32,358 nucleotides of DNA from Candidatus Obscuribacterales bacterium (GTDB lineage: Bacteria > Cyanobacteriota > Vampirovibrionia > Obscuribacterales > Obscuribacteraceae): positions 1 to 32,358 of the forward strand of contig JAKFUT010000015.1 in NCBI GenBank assembly GCA_021732565.1. Reading direction: 5' to 3'. The notes beneath the pieces are model-generated. The model made no database searches. It saw nothing but the letters and a program-made list of their open reading frames with translations, and was not told where the DNA came from. A program made the position numbers and the translations under genes. How positions within the stretch are numbered: position 1 is the stretch's first letter; every line of letters begins with the position of its first letter. Below are positions 1 to 7,366 of this stretch, in pieces.

Positions 1-4
1 GGAG

Positions 5-76
5 TGCTGGCAGTGGGACTTGAACCCACAACCCTCGGTTTAAGAGACCGGAGCTCTACCATTGAGCTACACCAGC
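5..76 (-). tRNA. tRNA-Lys (anticodon CUU)
   Basis: Read on the minus strand this folds as a full cloverleaf: acceptor arm GCTGGTG with TGCCAGC, D arm GCTC/GAGC, T arm GTGGG-TTCAAGT-CCCAC, and discriminator A. The anticodon loop CTCTTAA gives anticodon CUU, lysine codon AAG. The top pair of the anticodon stem (27-43) is a C-A mismatch. The 3' CCA is not encoded. It lies 27 bases downstream of a second tRNA-Lys on the same strand, and the two are near-duplicates outside the anticodon arm. Confidence 0.95.
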
Positions 77-103
77 GAAGTTAGTTTGAGGAGATGCGTG
101 GAG

Positions 104-176
104 TGCTGGCAGTGGGACTTGAACCCACAACCTACGGTTTAAAAGACCGCTGCTCTGCCAATTGAGCTACACCAGC
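104..176 (-). tRNA. tRNA-Lys (anticodon UUU)
   Basis: Minus-strand cloverleaf with the same acceptor and T arms as the neighbouring tRNA. The D loop is one base longer. The anticodon loop CTTTTAA gives anticodon UUU, which reads lysine codons AAA/AAG. CCA is not encoded. It is upstream of the CUU gene, and the pair is probably one transcript that arose by tandem duplication. Confidence 0.96.
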
Positions 177-226
177 GATGTTTAGGCTTGCGAATGTTCT
201 GTGGTTCGTTATGTGCAGACATTCAA

Positions 227-258
227 AAGGCAGGCTTACAAAGCCTGTCTTGCGTTTT
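227..258. terminator. Hairpin with T-rich tail beside the tRNA pair
   Basis: Arms AAGGCAGGCTT (227-237) and AAGCCTGTCTT (241-251) pair across a 3-base loop with one G-U. On the plus strand GCGTTTTAT follows; on the minus strand CTTTTG follows, so it could work in either direction. It sits upstream of the tRNA genes. Its TTGCGTTTT tail recurs in two other terminators in this window (4137-4190 and 26664-26711). Confidence 0.5.
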
Positions 259-1837
259 ATCTGTGTACTGTTCTGTTAGTCGACTGTTCTTAACCCACTG
301 AACTCTCGGCGCTATTGCGCTGTCTGAGATGCTTCAAGAGTTTCTTTTGGCTGAATTGTTTTTTGCTTTTCTCCTGGGCTGATTTCAGCGGGTTAGTTGC
401 AAGTCGGAACGATGAATTCACCCTAAAGAATTCGACTCGCCATGGCAATCTTGGCTTCAAACTGCCTCTTTGCAAGTGTTTTCGGGTCTGGTTTGGTTTC
501 TAAGAGAAAACACAGAATTAAGTGCCTGCCATGTTTGGCGGTTTTAATGTTGAGATCGGAGGGGTATATAATGGGGTACAGGCGGCTGCCAGGAGGGCAA
601 TGAATTTGCCAGTCAAGGGGTTATTGAGGGAGTTAGCGTGGCCTTGCGTACTTGGCAACTTTTCGATTTCCCTTTAGATCTCTATGAGATCAAAAAGAGA
701 TCTAATATGTACGTGGGGGTGGGGAGCATCAGAGAAGTTTGAGCCAGTCGGATATGCAACAGGCTCAACATGTTGACCTCAAGCATTTCTCTCTTGGACA
801 AATGGTGAACTGGTTTCTGATGATTCCCTAATAGGAATCCGCTTTAAACCGAACACCAACGGTCTGCAATTCTCTTCTATTTGATCATCCCGCTTGGTCT
901 TGGGATGAGTTGCCTTTATTCGCAACGTGCCACTTTTGGCGCGGAGGCGGAACCACTACGCGAATCGGTTCCCAAAAAGAAGAACCAGGTTGTTCATCAC
1001 ATGGTGGACGCTGAACAGTTCCAGCAAATTCTCCGGCTTTGTTTTGATGGTGAACTACAACACCACCGCTCCAACCAAGGAGGCGGTCGAGTCCGGCTCA
1101 CAACGAGTGGCTGTATCGCCTCTCATCTGTTGCTTTCATTGGGGAACCGGAAGATCTAGTCGCCTTCCCCTTCCTTCACCTGTCATTCTGGCAGTTGAGG
1201 ATTGGCGGCGAGAACAGGGATGTGCAGAGAGACCTCCTTTGTTTGCACGTGCGACCCAATCACAATCGAAGTCATCCTGGACTAGGCTTGGATGCCAAGA
1301 CTATGTAGCTGTGCAAGATTATTAACACTTCCTTCGGATGGGTGGTAATTTGGGGAAAACCGATTTGAATTCACTGGTTAATGAGTACCCCTTATTAGAT
1401 TTAAGGAAAGCGTTAAATTAAGCTGAAGTATGCAGTTATTTCGTATTTACGGGGTGGTTTTACAGTTAATTGAAATCGGGTCTTGAGTGCATCTTAATGG
1501 GGTATTTTGTGCACCACTGTTACAACTGAGGGAAAGCACCGCCCGTGATGCCGGTTGTCAGGCGCCAGGGCTCGATATAAACCCTAATGCCGAACTCGAT
1601 GCGGTGGGTTTTGCGGCTTGGTGGTTGGTGAGTCTTGGCGTTAGCACTGGCACTCGGTATTAGAACTTGGAAGTGCTAAGCGCTTACTGGTACTCGAGGT
1701 TGGGCTCAGCCTGCCGCAATAAATGTGTTCCTTAATGGCCAAGCCTTGCTGGCTTCATGTATATGCAATACATTTCGGCGCGAAGAAGATGTTTCGGTCG
1801 AAAACGAACCGGGCGCAGCCTTCATTTAGGAGAAATG
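259..1837. other. Gene-poor stretch, no supported gene
   Basis: Short open frames here (for example 881-1159, 927-1325 and a minus-strand frame 290-475) overlap each other, lack convincing ribosome sites and show no recognisable protein pattern, so none is called. Two inverted repeats are visible. TTAGATCTCT (674-683) pairs with AGAGATCTAA (696-705). An 11-bp arm at 1638-1648 pairs with 1672-1683 with one bulged G. A TATAAT at 567-572 lacks a properly spaced -35 box. A small RNA is possible but cannot be supported. Confidence 0.5.
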
Positions 1838-2026
1838 ATGAAGAAGAAGTCTGGGAGAGCTAAACGGTTAAAGCTGTTAAATGAGGTGGTTCGGCTCAAG
1901 CAAACCAATGATCGACTAGAGGAGCACTTGAAAATCCAAACTGCCAAGTTGAAAGAGCTGACAAGCCAAGTTGAAGAACAAAAAGCCACGTTCGATGCCA
2001 CAAACGAAGCTCTGGATTCATTGTGA
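1838..2026 (+). CDS. Small coiled-coil protein (hypothetical)
   Basis: This encodes 62 residues: a lysine/arginine-rich start (MKKKSGRAKRLK) followed by a Leu-spaced amphipathic stretch, LLNEVVRLKQTNDRLEEHLK and onward, typical of a two-stranded coiled coil. There is no signal peptide or membrane segment. AGGAG at 1828-1832 lies 5 bases before ATG 1838; an adjacent in-frame ATG at 1835 is the alternative, and a longer frame from 1757 has no ribosome site. It stands alone in gene-poor DNA. Function is unknown; a basic N-terminus plus coiled coil could mean nucleic-acid binding or a structural adaptor, but that is a guess. Confidence 0.5.
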   Translation: MKKKSGRAKRLKLLNEVVRLKQTNDRLEEHLKIQTAKLKELTSQVEEQKATFDATNEALDSL

Positions 2027-2558
2027 CCATCCAGCCAATCGGGCTACTCTTGGCTGTTCATTGGGAAGATCTGCGGCAATCGCTTGTCCATCGCCTCCTC
2101 CGCGCTAGCCGCTCGTTTCGGCCAAACGCGCTCAACGAGCTTCAATTAATTGGGTCCTTCGGACTCTCCAGCTGCACGGGAGCGCTTAGGTTGTTCACTC
2201 GCGCAAATTAACAGAACCTCATTTTGGAACTGTTTCGTATCTGCCCCCGCGTCTGTCCCCGTTAGCCCTGGATACCTCGCCCCTTGACATGACACGATAG
2301 ACTATCTGTTTGCGCATTTCACGAAATCAAAAGAAGACCTCAAGTCTAGAGAACTACTGCCTACCCCAATTTCCGCCTGTTTGAAGCGAGCAACCGCCTC
2401 AAACAGACTCTCACTTGAGGGAGGAAGAGAATTTGGAGGAAAGGTACCGCTGCCATAACGGATCAGTCCCCTGTCTCAAGACTACGCCCTGTAGACGAAT
2501 TTTGTAGGAGAAGGCGGCCTTCTCCATTTACTGACGGAAAGTTTGAAAGGACAGTGCA
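2027..2558. other. Intergenic leader region before the first GC-rich cassette
   Basis: No gene is supported. A frame at 2023-2211 overlaps the previous stop codon but has no protein-like features. The main content is the nested inverted-repeat structure at 2338-2420, listed separately. A TTGACA at 2284-2289 has no -10 box at the right distance. Confidence 0.5.
2338..2420 (+). promoter_or_regulatory. Nested stem structure in the leader of the 2559-4097 cassette
   Basis: An outer arm CCTCAAGT (2338-2345) pairs with ACTTGAGG (2413-2420). A second step pairs GAGA (2349-2352) with TCTC (2409-2412). An inner hairpin CTGTTTGA (2377-2384) pairs with TCAAACAG (2399-2406) and continues as GCG/CGC around a 6-base loop. 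No T tract follows, so it is not an ordinary terminator. It ends about 138 bases before the GTG of the first cassette gene and could be a cis-acting 5' RNA element. Confidence 0.4.
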
Positions 2559-2858
2559 GTGAACATCTTCATCCCGCCCTTCGTGCTGGTGTCGCTGGTC
2601 GGCGTGCTCGTTTCCCTGGGCAGCCTGCTGGTTGCCGCCCTCGTTGTCTTCGTTGGCTACAGGCTGACCCATCGCGGCAACCAGCCCATCATGGCTGCGG
2701 GCTTGTTCGGTGCGTCGCCATTCATCAGCTGGCGCGGTCCAGTGGTGATGTGTGTCATCCTGCTGATCGCCGCTTTGACCGGGTCGTTCCTGTTCACGGC
2801 TCTGGTGGGCTCGGCGGTCACCGTCATCCTGGCGGCTACGATTCTGCGCACCATGTAG
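2559..2858 (+). CDS. Small integral membrane protein (hypothetical)
   Basis: This encodes 99 residues dominated by hydrophobic stretches: a long first segment about residues 5-33, then about 60-79 and 80-97, separated by a basic loop (YRLTHRGNQP). The start is GTG 2559, with GAAAGGA at 2545-2551 spaced 7 bases. No family is recognised. It is the first gene of a GC-rich, G/C-third-position cassette of three plus-strand genes that contrasts with the AT-richer DNA on both sides, which suggests horizontal acquisition. The next gene starts 222 bases on, after an intergenic hairpin. A role in the membrane is the most that can be said. Confidence 0.7.
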   Translation: MNIFIPPFVLVSLVGVLVSLGSLLVAALVVFVGYRLTHRGNQPIMAAGLFGASPFISWRGPVVMCVILLIAALTGSFLFTALVGSAVTVILAATILRTM

Positions 2859-3015
2859 GATGGTCAAGGTCCTTGGCAGGAAGTCGACAATACCGGGGAG
2901 GCACGCCCGCCTCTTCCGGTCAGACTTTACAGGTAGATCGGGGCAGTTGCAATTTCTGTGATTAGCGTAGCTAACTGCGGGAATTCTTCGCTACGAGCGA
3001 GTGAACCGCGCATAC

Positions 3016-3046
3016 ATCAGAGAGCGGTTGATGCCGCTCTCCTGAT
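3016..3046 (+). promoter_or_regulatory. Intergenic hairpin between cassette genes
   Basis: ATCA plus GAGAGCGG (3016-3027) pairs with CCGCTCTC (3034-3041) and TGAT (3043-3046), with one bulged C and a 6-base loop. No T run follows. It lies 35 bases before the ATG at 3081 and could be an attenuator, an mRNA-stability element, or a weak terminator for the upstream gene. Confidence 0.45.
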
Positions 3047-3080
3047 TGGTAGACTCATCAATCTTACAGGGACTTTCCCA

Positions 3081-3419
3081 ATGGCTGAGAAGCACGAGAA
3101 GACAGTCATGACCGCGGTGTGCGCCAGTCGCAGCGGAGTTCTGCAGATGCTCATTCGGCAGCGACTGCTCAGCGCGACCAATGGCATGAGCGCACCGTAC
3201 GACAAGCCCATCGACCTGGCGGCAATCCTGACCGAGGCGGCAGAGTGCGCAGTGAAACTGGGCTTCCGCCGCCAGGAGCTGGAGGATGTCCTCAGTCAGC
3301 CGCTGCAGGGCGCATTGGCATCCATCACGTTGACCGATGCCGACACCGTCAATTCCATCGTCGAGGCCTTCACAACCTTCCTCGCGCCCAAACCGGGTGC
3401 CCCCCGTTTTCTGAGCTAA
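3081..3419 (+). CDS. Hypothetical soluble protein
   Basis: This encodes 112 residues with no signal peptide and no membrane segment. The sequence reads as mainly helical (MAEKHEKTVMTAVCASRSG at the start, then alternating charged and aliphatic residues). ATG 3081 is preceded by ACAGGGA at 3066-3072; the same frame opens further upstream at 2958 but without a ribosome site and through the intergenic hairpin, so the internal ATG is preferred. It is the middle gene of the GC-rich three-gene cassette. No family is recognised. Confidence 0.7.
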   Translation: MAEKHEKTVMTAVCASRSGVLQMLIRQRLLSATNGMSAPYDKPIDLAAILTEAAECAVKLGFRRQELEDVLSQPLQGALASITLTDADTVNSIVEAFTTFLAPKPGAPRFLS

Positions 3420-3476
3420 CACATCTACCGCGGCACTGAACTTGACCGATTCTAGTACCCAAAGGATTCCAAGCAT

Positions 3477-4097
3477 ATGTGCAGCCATACGACCGAGACT
3501 CGTCCCGACCCCGTGGCCCTCACGCGTGAGTGGTTCCGCGACACCGTCAGTCGCCTGGGCAAGCGGCCGGAGCTGGCCTTGTCCATCGCCAATCAGCTCA
3601 TCCGGGAGCCTCGCACGGAGCTGATGAGCGGTAAGGACGTGCGGTACCATTACGCCGAGCTGACGAACCAGGCCTTGCTGCCCGCCCAACTGGCGGTCGA
3701 CATCCTCAACACTGCCTGCATCGGCGGGTTCAAGGTCGATGCCACGCAGCACCAGGCCATCGTTACGGAAATCCACGAGCTGGCCAAGCAGCTCCAGCTG
3801 CTCGTGATGGACGCGGTTGACCGGCAACCCGAACACGACGCCGTGTACCACTGGGGGCAGCTGCTCCCGCCGCTCAAGGCCTTGCTGGAAGTCGTGGAAA
3901 GCGCCAGCGGCGTCTTCCGGCGACTTCCGGAAGCCAAGCTGTCCGTGCCCTTTAACCCGGCACTGCCACAGGTCTTCGCGACGAGCGTCGCCAGCATCTA
4001 CACCCGGATGGCGGCGATCGTCGAGGCGCAAGCCCGAGTGGCCCGAAAGTCCGCTGGTGTGCCGGAGCCGACCGCTGCCACCACTGGCAATGGCTGA
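3477..4097 (+). CDS. Hypothetical alpha-helical protein
   Basis: This encodes 206 residues, soluble by composition, rich in Ala/Leu/Glu and predicted helical through most of its length, with a low-complexity Ala/Thr-rich tail. AAAGGA at 3461-3466 precedes ATG 3477. A long minus-strand open frame (2991-4031) shadows this and the previous gene; it is rejected because the plus-strand frames have the ribosome sites and the terminator. It is the last gene of the GC-rich cassette and is followed at once by a strong terminator. No family is recognised. Confidence 0.75.
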   Translation: MCSHTTETRPDPVALTREWFRDTVSRLGKRPELALSIANQLIREPRTELMSGKDVRYHYAELTNQALLPAQLAVDILNTACIGGFKVDATQHQAIVTEIHELAKQLQLLVMDAVDRQPEHDAVYHWGQLLPPLKALLEVVESASGVFRRLPEAKLSVPFNPALPQVFATSVASIYTRMAAIVEAQARVARKSAGVPEPTAATTGNG

Positions 4098-4136
4098 GCC
4101 GTCGGCTTCGCCAAGTCGGGCGAACTAGTCCGATAA

Positions 4137-4190
4137 CCGACATGCGACAGCACTCGAGCGAGTGCTGTCAGCATGTCGGTTTTGCGTTTT
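4137..4190 (+). terminator. Strong rho-independent terminator
   Basis: Arms of 9 and 10 bp, CCGACATGC-GACAGCACTC (4137-4155) and GAGTGCTGTC-A-GCATGTCGG (4160-4179), form a 19-bp stem with a single bulged A and a 4-base loop. TTTTGCGTTTT follows. It closes the 2559-4097 cassette. Confidence 0.88.
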
Positions 4191-4346
4191 GTGCCTTTAC
4201 TACTGTATGTTACAGTGGGATAACAGATAGTATTTATGGGCCAGACCAGACCACAAACAATAGCCAACATCCAATGCATCATACATACATTTGCGCATCC
4301 TACGAACAGCTTGCTTGCTTGACAGAGTCGCATGGCGACGGGCGGG

Positions 4347-4955
4347 TTAGTGCTTGTGGTGGGTGTGTTTAGTGACGGGAGTTTTTGTGGGCGTTTCTAG
4401 TTCAGGCGATTCTCCCTGACCTTTCTCTTCAATCCAAAAATATTCCGGCTGTCCGCTGGCCGCCTGGGTGTTTAACATTCGCATATCGCCACTGAGGACT
4501 TTTTCACCGTAAAGTTCCAGTGCCGGTTTCTGCGGCATTTGCAATGAGAGGTACGCTGCGCTGTCTTTCTGTTCGAGGCTCCAGCTGCCCTCAGACAATA
4601 TCTTTCCATTCTTCTCAATGCGAGCTTTGTTTCCCGCGCCAATTGTCAGCTTCAGTGCTGGATCTCTGCCGCTTCTGAATTCCGTGTCTTTGCACCATTC
4701 AATGTCAAGATTAATCGGGCTCAACACGTCTTGAGGGCGAATCTCCTGTCCCACCGCAATGTCTCTTGCAGCATAAGACGCAAGTAGCACCAGGCTATCG
4801 TTTTTGCCGACAGTGTTTCCCTGCCAGTTTTCGAAAAACTTCTCTCCAATCTTGATGTTCTTTGTCGCTTTCACTGCTCCAGTGCCGGAGCAGGCCACCA
4901 TCAGAGTAGCCAGGGCGGCGACTGTAATAACTCTGATTTGCAATCTGGACTTCAA
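4347..4955 (-). CDS. Lipoprotein with a SAF-like segment
   Basis: This encodes 202 residues. The N-terminus has a basic start, a hydrophobic core and a lipobox-like MVAC at about residues 19-22, so it is probably a lipid-anchored envelope protein. Around residues 60-80 the pattern AARDIAVGQEIRPQDV matches the conserved part of SAF domains (beta-clip fold, found in pilus CpaB, sialic acid synthase and flagellar FlgA). The C-terminus is Thr/Lys/His rich and ends HTHHKH, which could bind metal. The start codon is TTG, with GAGG upstream; no ATG fits ahead of the signal peptide. It lies 85 bases downstream of the hydrolase gene and is probably co-transcribed with it. Function is unknown. Confidence 0.75.
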   Translation of the reverse strand: MKSRLQIRVITVAALATLMVACSGTGAVKATKNIKIGEKFFENWQGNTVGKNDSLVLLASYAARDIAVGQEIRPQDVLSPINLDIEWCKDTEFRSGRDPALKLTIGAGNKARIEKNGKILSEGSWSLEQKDSAAYLSLQMPQKPALELYGEKVLSGDMRMLNTQAASGQPEYFWIEEKGQGESPELETPTKTPVTKHTHHKH

Positions 4956-5040
4956 AACTAGTTACCTCGGGAACAGATTATCAAGTACTGGTCAAAATGG
5001 AAAACGACAATTGTATGGTTTTCGTTGCACGTGGCTTTGC

Positions 5041-5838
5041 TTATTCGCCGGATTTAATCCCGGGGAGAACCACTGAGAGCACCCAATCAACAACCGTTTC
5101 GGCAACGAACGATTCGTGATCAGTGTAGCAGTGGTCGCCAATTTTTCGTAAAACCTCTGCTCTAACGTGTGTGTTGTGTGTAGTGAATTGAGCAATAGTG
5201 AGAGGCACTTCGTGAAACCACTCCCATTCTTCCTCTGATGCAAAGGAAAAAATGGGACATTCTAGCTCTTTCAACAGCTCCACGGTTAGTCCTTGATAGC
5301 CCTCCAGGCGGTTCTTGAGGATTGCCGCTCCCTGGTAGAGATGAAGGTAGTCACCCTCTTTTTGACTAAATATGAGTTCGCTTTCATTGAGTGCTTGCAT
5401 TGCCAGAGCCTTTTTCACAAGTTCTTCGGAAATCTGAAGATGTGGAATTGATGACATCAAAACCAAACCAATCAGGGAACTTAGATTGCTCGCCGCATAG
5501 AATGCAGCTTTCAGACCGCCATAACTGTGGCCGAGGAGGACGACGTTCGTGCAACCAGTGGCTTGCTTAAGACAGTTTATCGCTCCGGTTATATCAAGAA
5601 GGGAGTCGTCGAAAAATTCGCGTGCGTTACCGCCTTCCTCCGCACCACGGTTGTTGAAAGTCAGCGAAGGGATTCCCGCGAGAGCCAGAGCTTCGGCTAT
5701 GGTTGTCAGATGCTTTTGAGTAAGGTTTCCGGCTTTTCCGTGCACGAAAATCGCCCCAGTGCGGGAAGAGCAATTTGAATTGAATAGCAAGGCGGGCAAT
5801 TCAATATGGTCGGATGTTTTGAAGTAAGCGAGGTTCAA
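5041..5838 (-). CDS. Alpha/beta-hydrolase family protein
   Basis: This encodes 265 residues, usual for the family. It shows an HG oxyanion-region motif (FVHGKAG, His33-Gly34), an NNRG loop (62-65), the nucleophile elbow GHSYGG (Ser105), and a probable catalytic His236 in GDHCYTDHE. The acid is likely among the Glu residues around 202-204. The fold covers esterases, dienelactone hydrolases and acyl-peptide hydrolases; the substrate cannot be told. TTG 5838 is the only reasonable start because an in-frame TGA lies three codons upstream. There is no signal peptide, so it is cytoplasmic. The lipoprotein gene follows on the same strand. Confidence 0.85.
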   Translation of the reverse strand: MNLAYFKTSDHIELPALLFNSNCSSRTGAIFVHGKAGNLTQKHLTTIAEALALAGIPSLTFNNRGAEEGGNAREFFDDSLLDITGAINCLKQATGCTNVVLLGHSYGGLKAAFYAASNLSSLIGLVLMSSIPHLQISEELVKKALAMQALNESELIFSQKEGDYLHLYQGAAILKNRLEGYQGLTVELLKELECPIFSFASEEEWEWFHEVPLTIAQFTTHNTHVRAEVLRKIGDHCYTDHESFVAETVVDWVLSVVLPGIKSGE

Positions 5839-5932
5839 TAAGTGATCTCATTCATTTGAGCGAAAGGCAAGCAATGATACTCGGTCAGTCTTTCGAGGAA
5901 CTTTCCCTGTTAAGTTAAGAACTGAATATGAA

Positions 5933-5946
5933 CTCGCCGCGGCGAG
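5933..5946. promoter_or_regulatory. Perfect 14-bp GC palindrome
   Basis: CTCGCCGCGGCGAG is self-complementary. It lies in the 284-base gap between two minus-strand genes, about 95 bases upstream of the hydrolase start. It could be an operator for a dimeric regulator or simply a short hairpin; nothing else supports either. Confidence 0.3.
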
Positions 5947-6122
5947 CTTGTCAGGATCGCATAATTCACTTTCACGGTTATTCGTAACTCAATTTTACGG
6001 TGTACCGCGATCGGCGAATAAATGGTGCTTACTCCTCTTGACCGTTTCAGGCGAAACGGCGGGCGATTCACATGATCGTTTCTGGGGGTGGAGGCAAGCT
6101 GTGCCGCAGCGGTTGCAATGTG

Positions 6123-7169
6123 CTACGAGTTAATGAGTTCGACGATTTCTCTGAAGTCCATTCCAATCAGACCAACATCGGATAGTCCCCGTCCCTCTCG
6201 GCGAAGGTCTTGCCCCAAGGTAACGCTTGCTAATTCGATGATGGAATCAATGGTTGGTACCTGAAGATAAGCTAGTTTGGCTAAATCGGTAATGAGCACG
6301 AGATCCTGGCGAATGACAGTAGATAGCTCTTCACGTTCTCGGTCCAGGGAATCGCTCAACGGCTCAAAAAGTTGTTCTCTGGGAACTGAAATATTGAACA
6401 TCTTTCCAAGCATTTGTAGTTCGTTTTCCATCGCGGTGATGATGGAATGTTCGGCTCCAGTGAATGAGCTTGAGTCTTTACGAGCACATTCTTGCCCATT
6501 TTGTGCGCCCATGATGGCGAATAATCGCTGAGCTGCTCCGAGCAGCCTGGCACTTTGCGCCAGCCGGCGTTCGAATACATTGGATGCTGGAACGAGGTCT
6601 TTCCATAGCTGACTACCAATAGATAGTCCGGCTCGTGTTTCGTTGACGGTTCGACCACAAATTGACGTTTGAGCCGCCAGCCCGGCCACGTTCACGATGC
6701 CATTTTCCATCCAGCTTGAACGAAAGAGCGGGCTCGTCTCGATAACGTTGACAGCCATACGTTTTTTTAGTTTGGCCATGCGGCGCGAGACTTCAAATGC
6801 GGTAAAAAGGGGAGCGTCGATAATGAAAATGGTCTGCCCCGGATGCACTCCTGCTGCCACCGCATCTAGTGCCTCGGCGTAGTCGCGGGCACGAGCGTGT
6901 ACAATGACCACATCGGCACCACGGACATACCCGTCGGACTCGCGCGGAACGGGCGAAAATTGCAAAACCCGGGATTGTGGAAGAGCCACTCCATCGGGGC
7001 GCTCATAGCGCAGTGATGCGGACTGTTGCCTGTCGCGACCGCGCAACTGAACACGCTGGCCGCTGGCTGCAAGCAAGGCAGCACAAGCGAGACTATCTAC
7101 ACCGGAACTTACGAGAGCAATATCGAGCGCACTAGTATAGCTCTCGATCGCAACAGCCAAATTATGCAT
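6123..7169 (-). CDS. Opine/octopine dehydrogenase-like NAD(P)-dependent oxidoreductase
   Basis: This encodes 348 residues. It has an N-terminal Rossmann-type region (residues 14-45, ending QRVQLRGRD). The C-terminal helical domain carries the octopine/nopaline dehydrogenase signature (VPTIDSIIELAS near 304, then GRGLSDVGL). Family members reductively condense a 2-keto acid with an amino acid, and the fold is related to ketopantoate reductase. The dinucleotide loop is degenerate: the usual GxGxxG reads SSGVDS (residues 21-26), with the first and third Gly changed. A clear GAGGTGG ribosome site precedes ATG 7169. It is divergent from the KARI-like gene across a 197-base shared promoter region. 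The substrate is unknown; an unusual cofactor mode or loss of activity is possible. Confidence 0.72.
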   Translation of the reverse strand: MHNLAVAIESYTSALDIALVSSGVDSLACAALLAASGQRVQLRGRDRQQSASLRYERPDGVALPQSRVLQFSPVPRESDGYVRGADVVIVHARARDYAEALDAVAAGVHPGQTIFIIDAPLFTAFEVSRRMAKLKKRMAVNVIETSPLFRSSWMENGIVNVAGLAAQTSICGRTVNETRAGLSIGSQLWKDLVPASNVFERRLAQSARLLGAAQRLFAIMGAQNGQECARKDSSSFTGAEHSIITAMENELQMLGKMFNISVPREQLFEPLSDSLDREREELSTVIRQDLVLITDLAKLAYLQVPTIDSIIELASVTLGQDLRREGRGLSDVGLIGMDFREIVELINS

Positions 7170-7366
7170 GACGCCACCTCTGTAATATCGGACTCCGTAA
7201 ATCCACAGAGCCGCACATTAGGTCCGACTAAGAGAATAGTCAGGAACTTGGCAAAGCACAACATTTACTAACAAACCTTTAATCGATTGAGGTGTAGAGT
7301 AGTAAAATTCAAGACTCGCAAAGAGATATGCGAAACTGGCTCTGGGACTTATACTGCGAATAAACA

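Noticed and set aside
567..572. TATAAT box
   Set aside because: No -35 element at 16-18 bases and no gene at a sensible distance.
881..1325. Overlapping plus-strand open frames of 92 and 132 codons
   Set aside because: No ribosome sites, unusual composition, no family pattern, and they overlap in different frames.
1587..1604. ATGCCGAACTCGATGCGG resembles the conserved loop of 5S rRNA
   Set aside because: Only about 12 bases match; the flanks do not form the 5S closing stem or the other conserved helices.
2023..2211. 62-codon frame overlapping the stop of the coiled-coil gene
   Set aside because: Coupled start is possible, but there is no protein-like pattern.
2284..2289. TTGACA -35-like box
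   Set aside because: The sequence at the -10 position is TGTTTG; no promoter can be supported.
2991..4031. 346-codon minus-strand frame
   Set aside because: Composition shadow of two GC-rich plus-strand genes that have ribosome sites and a terminator.
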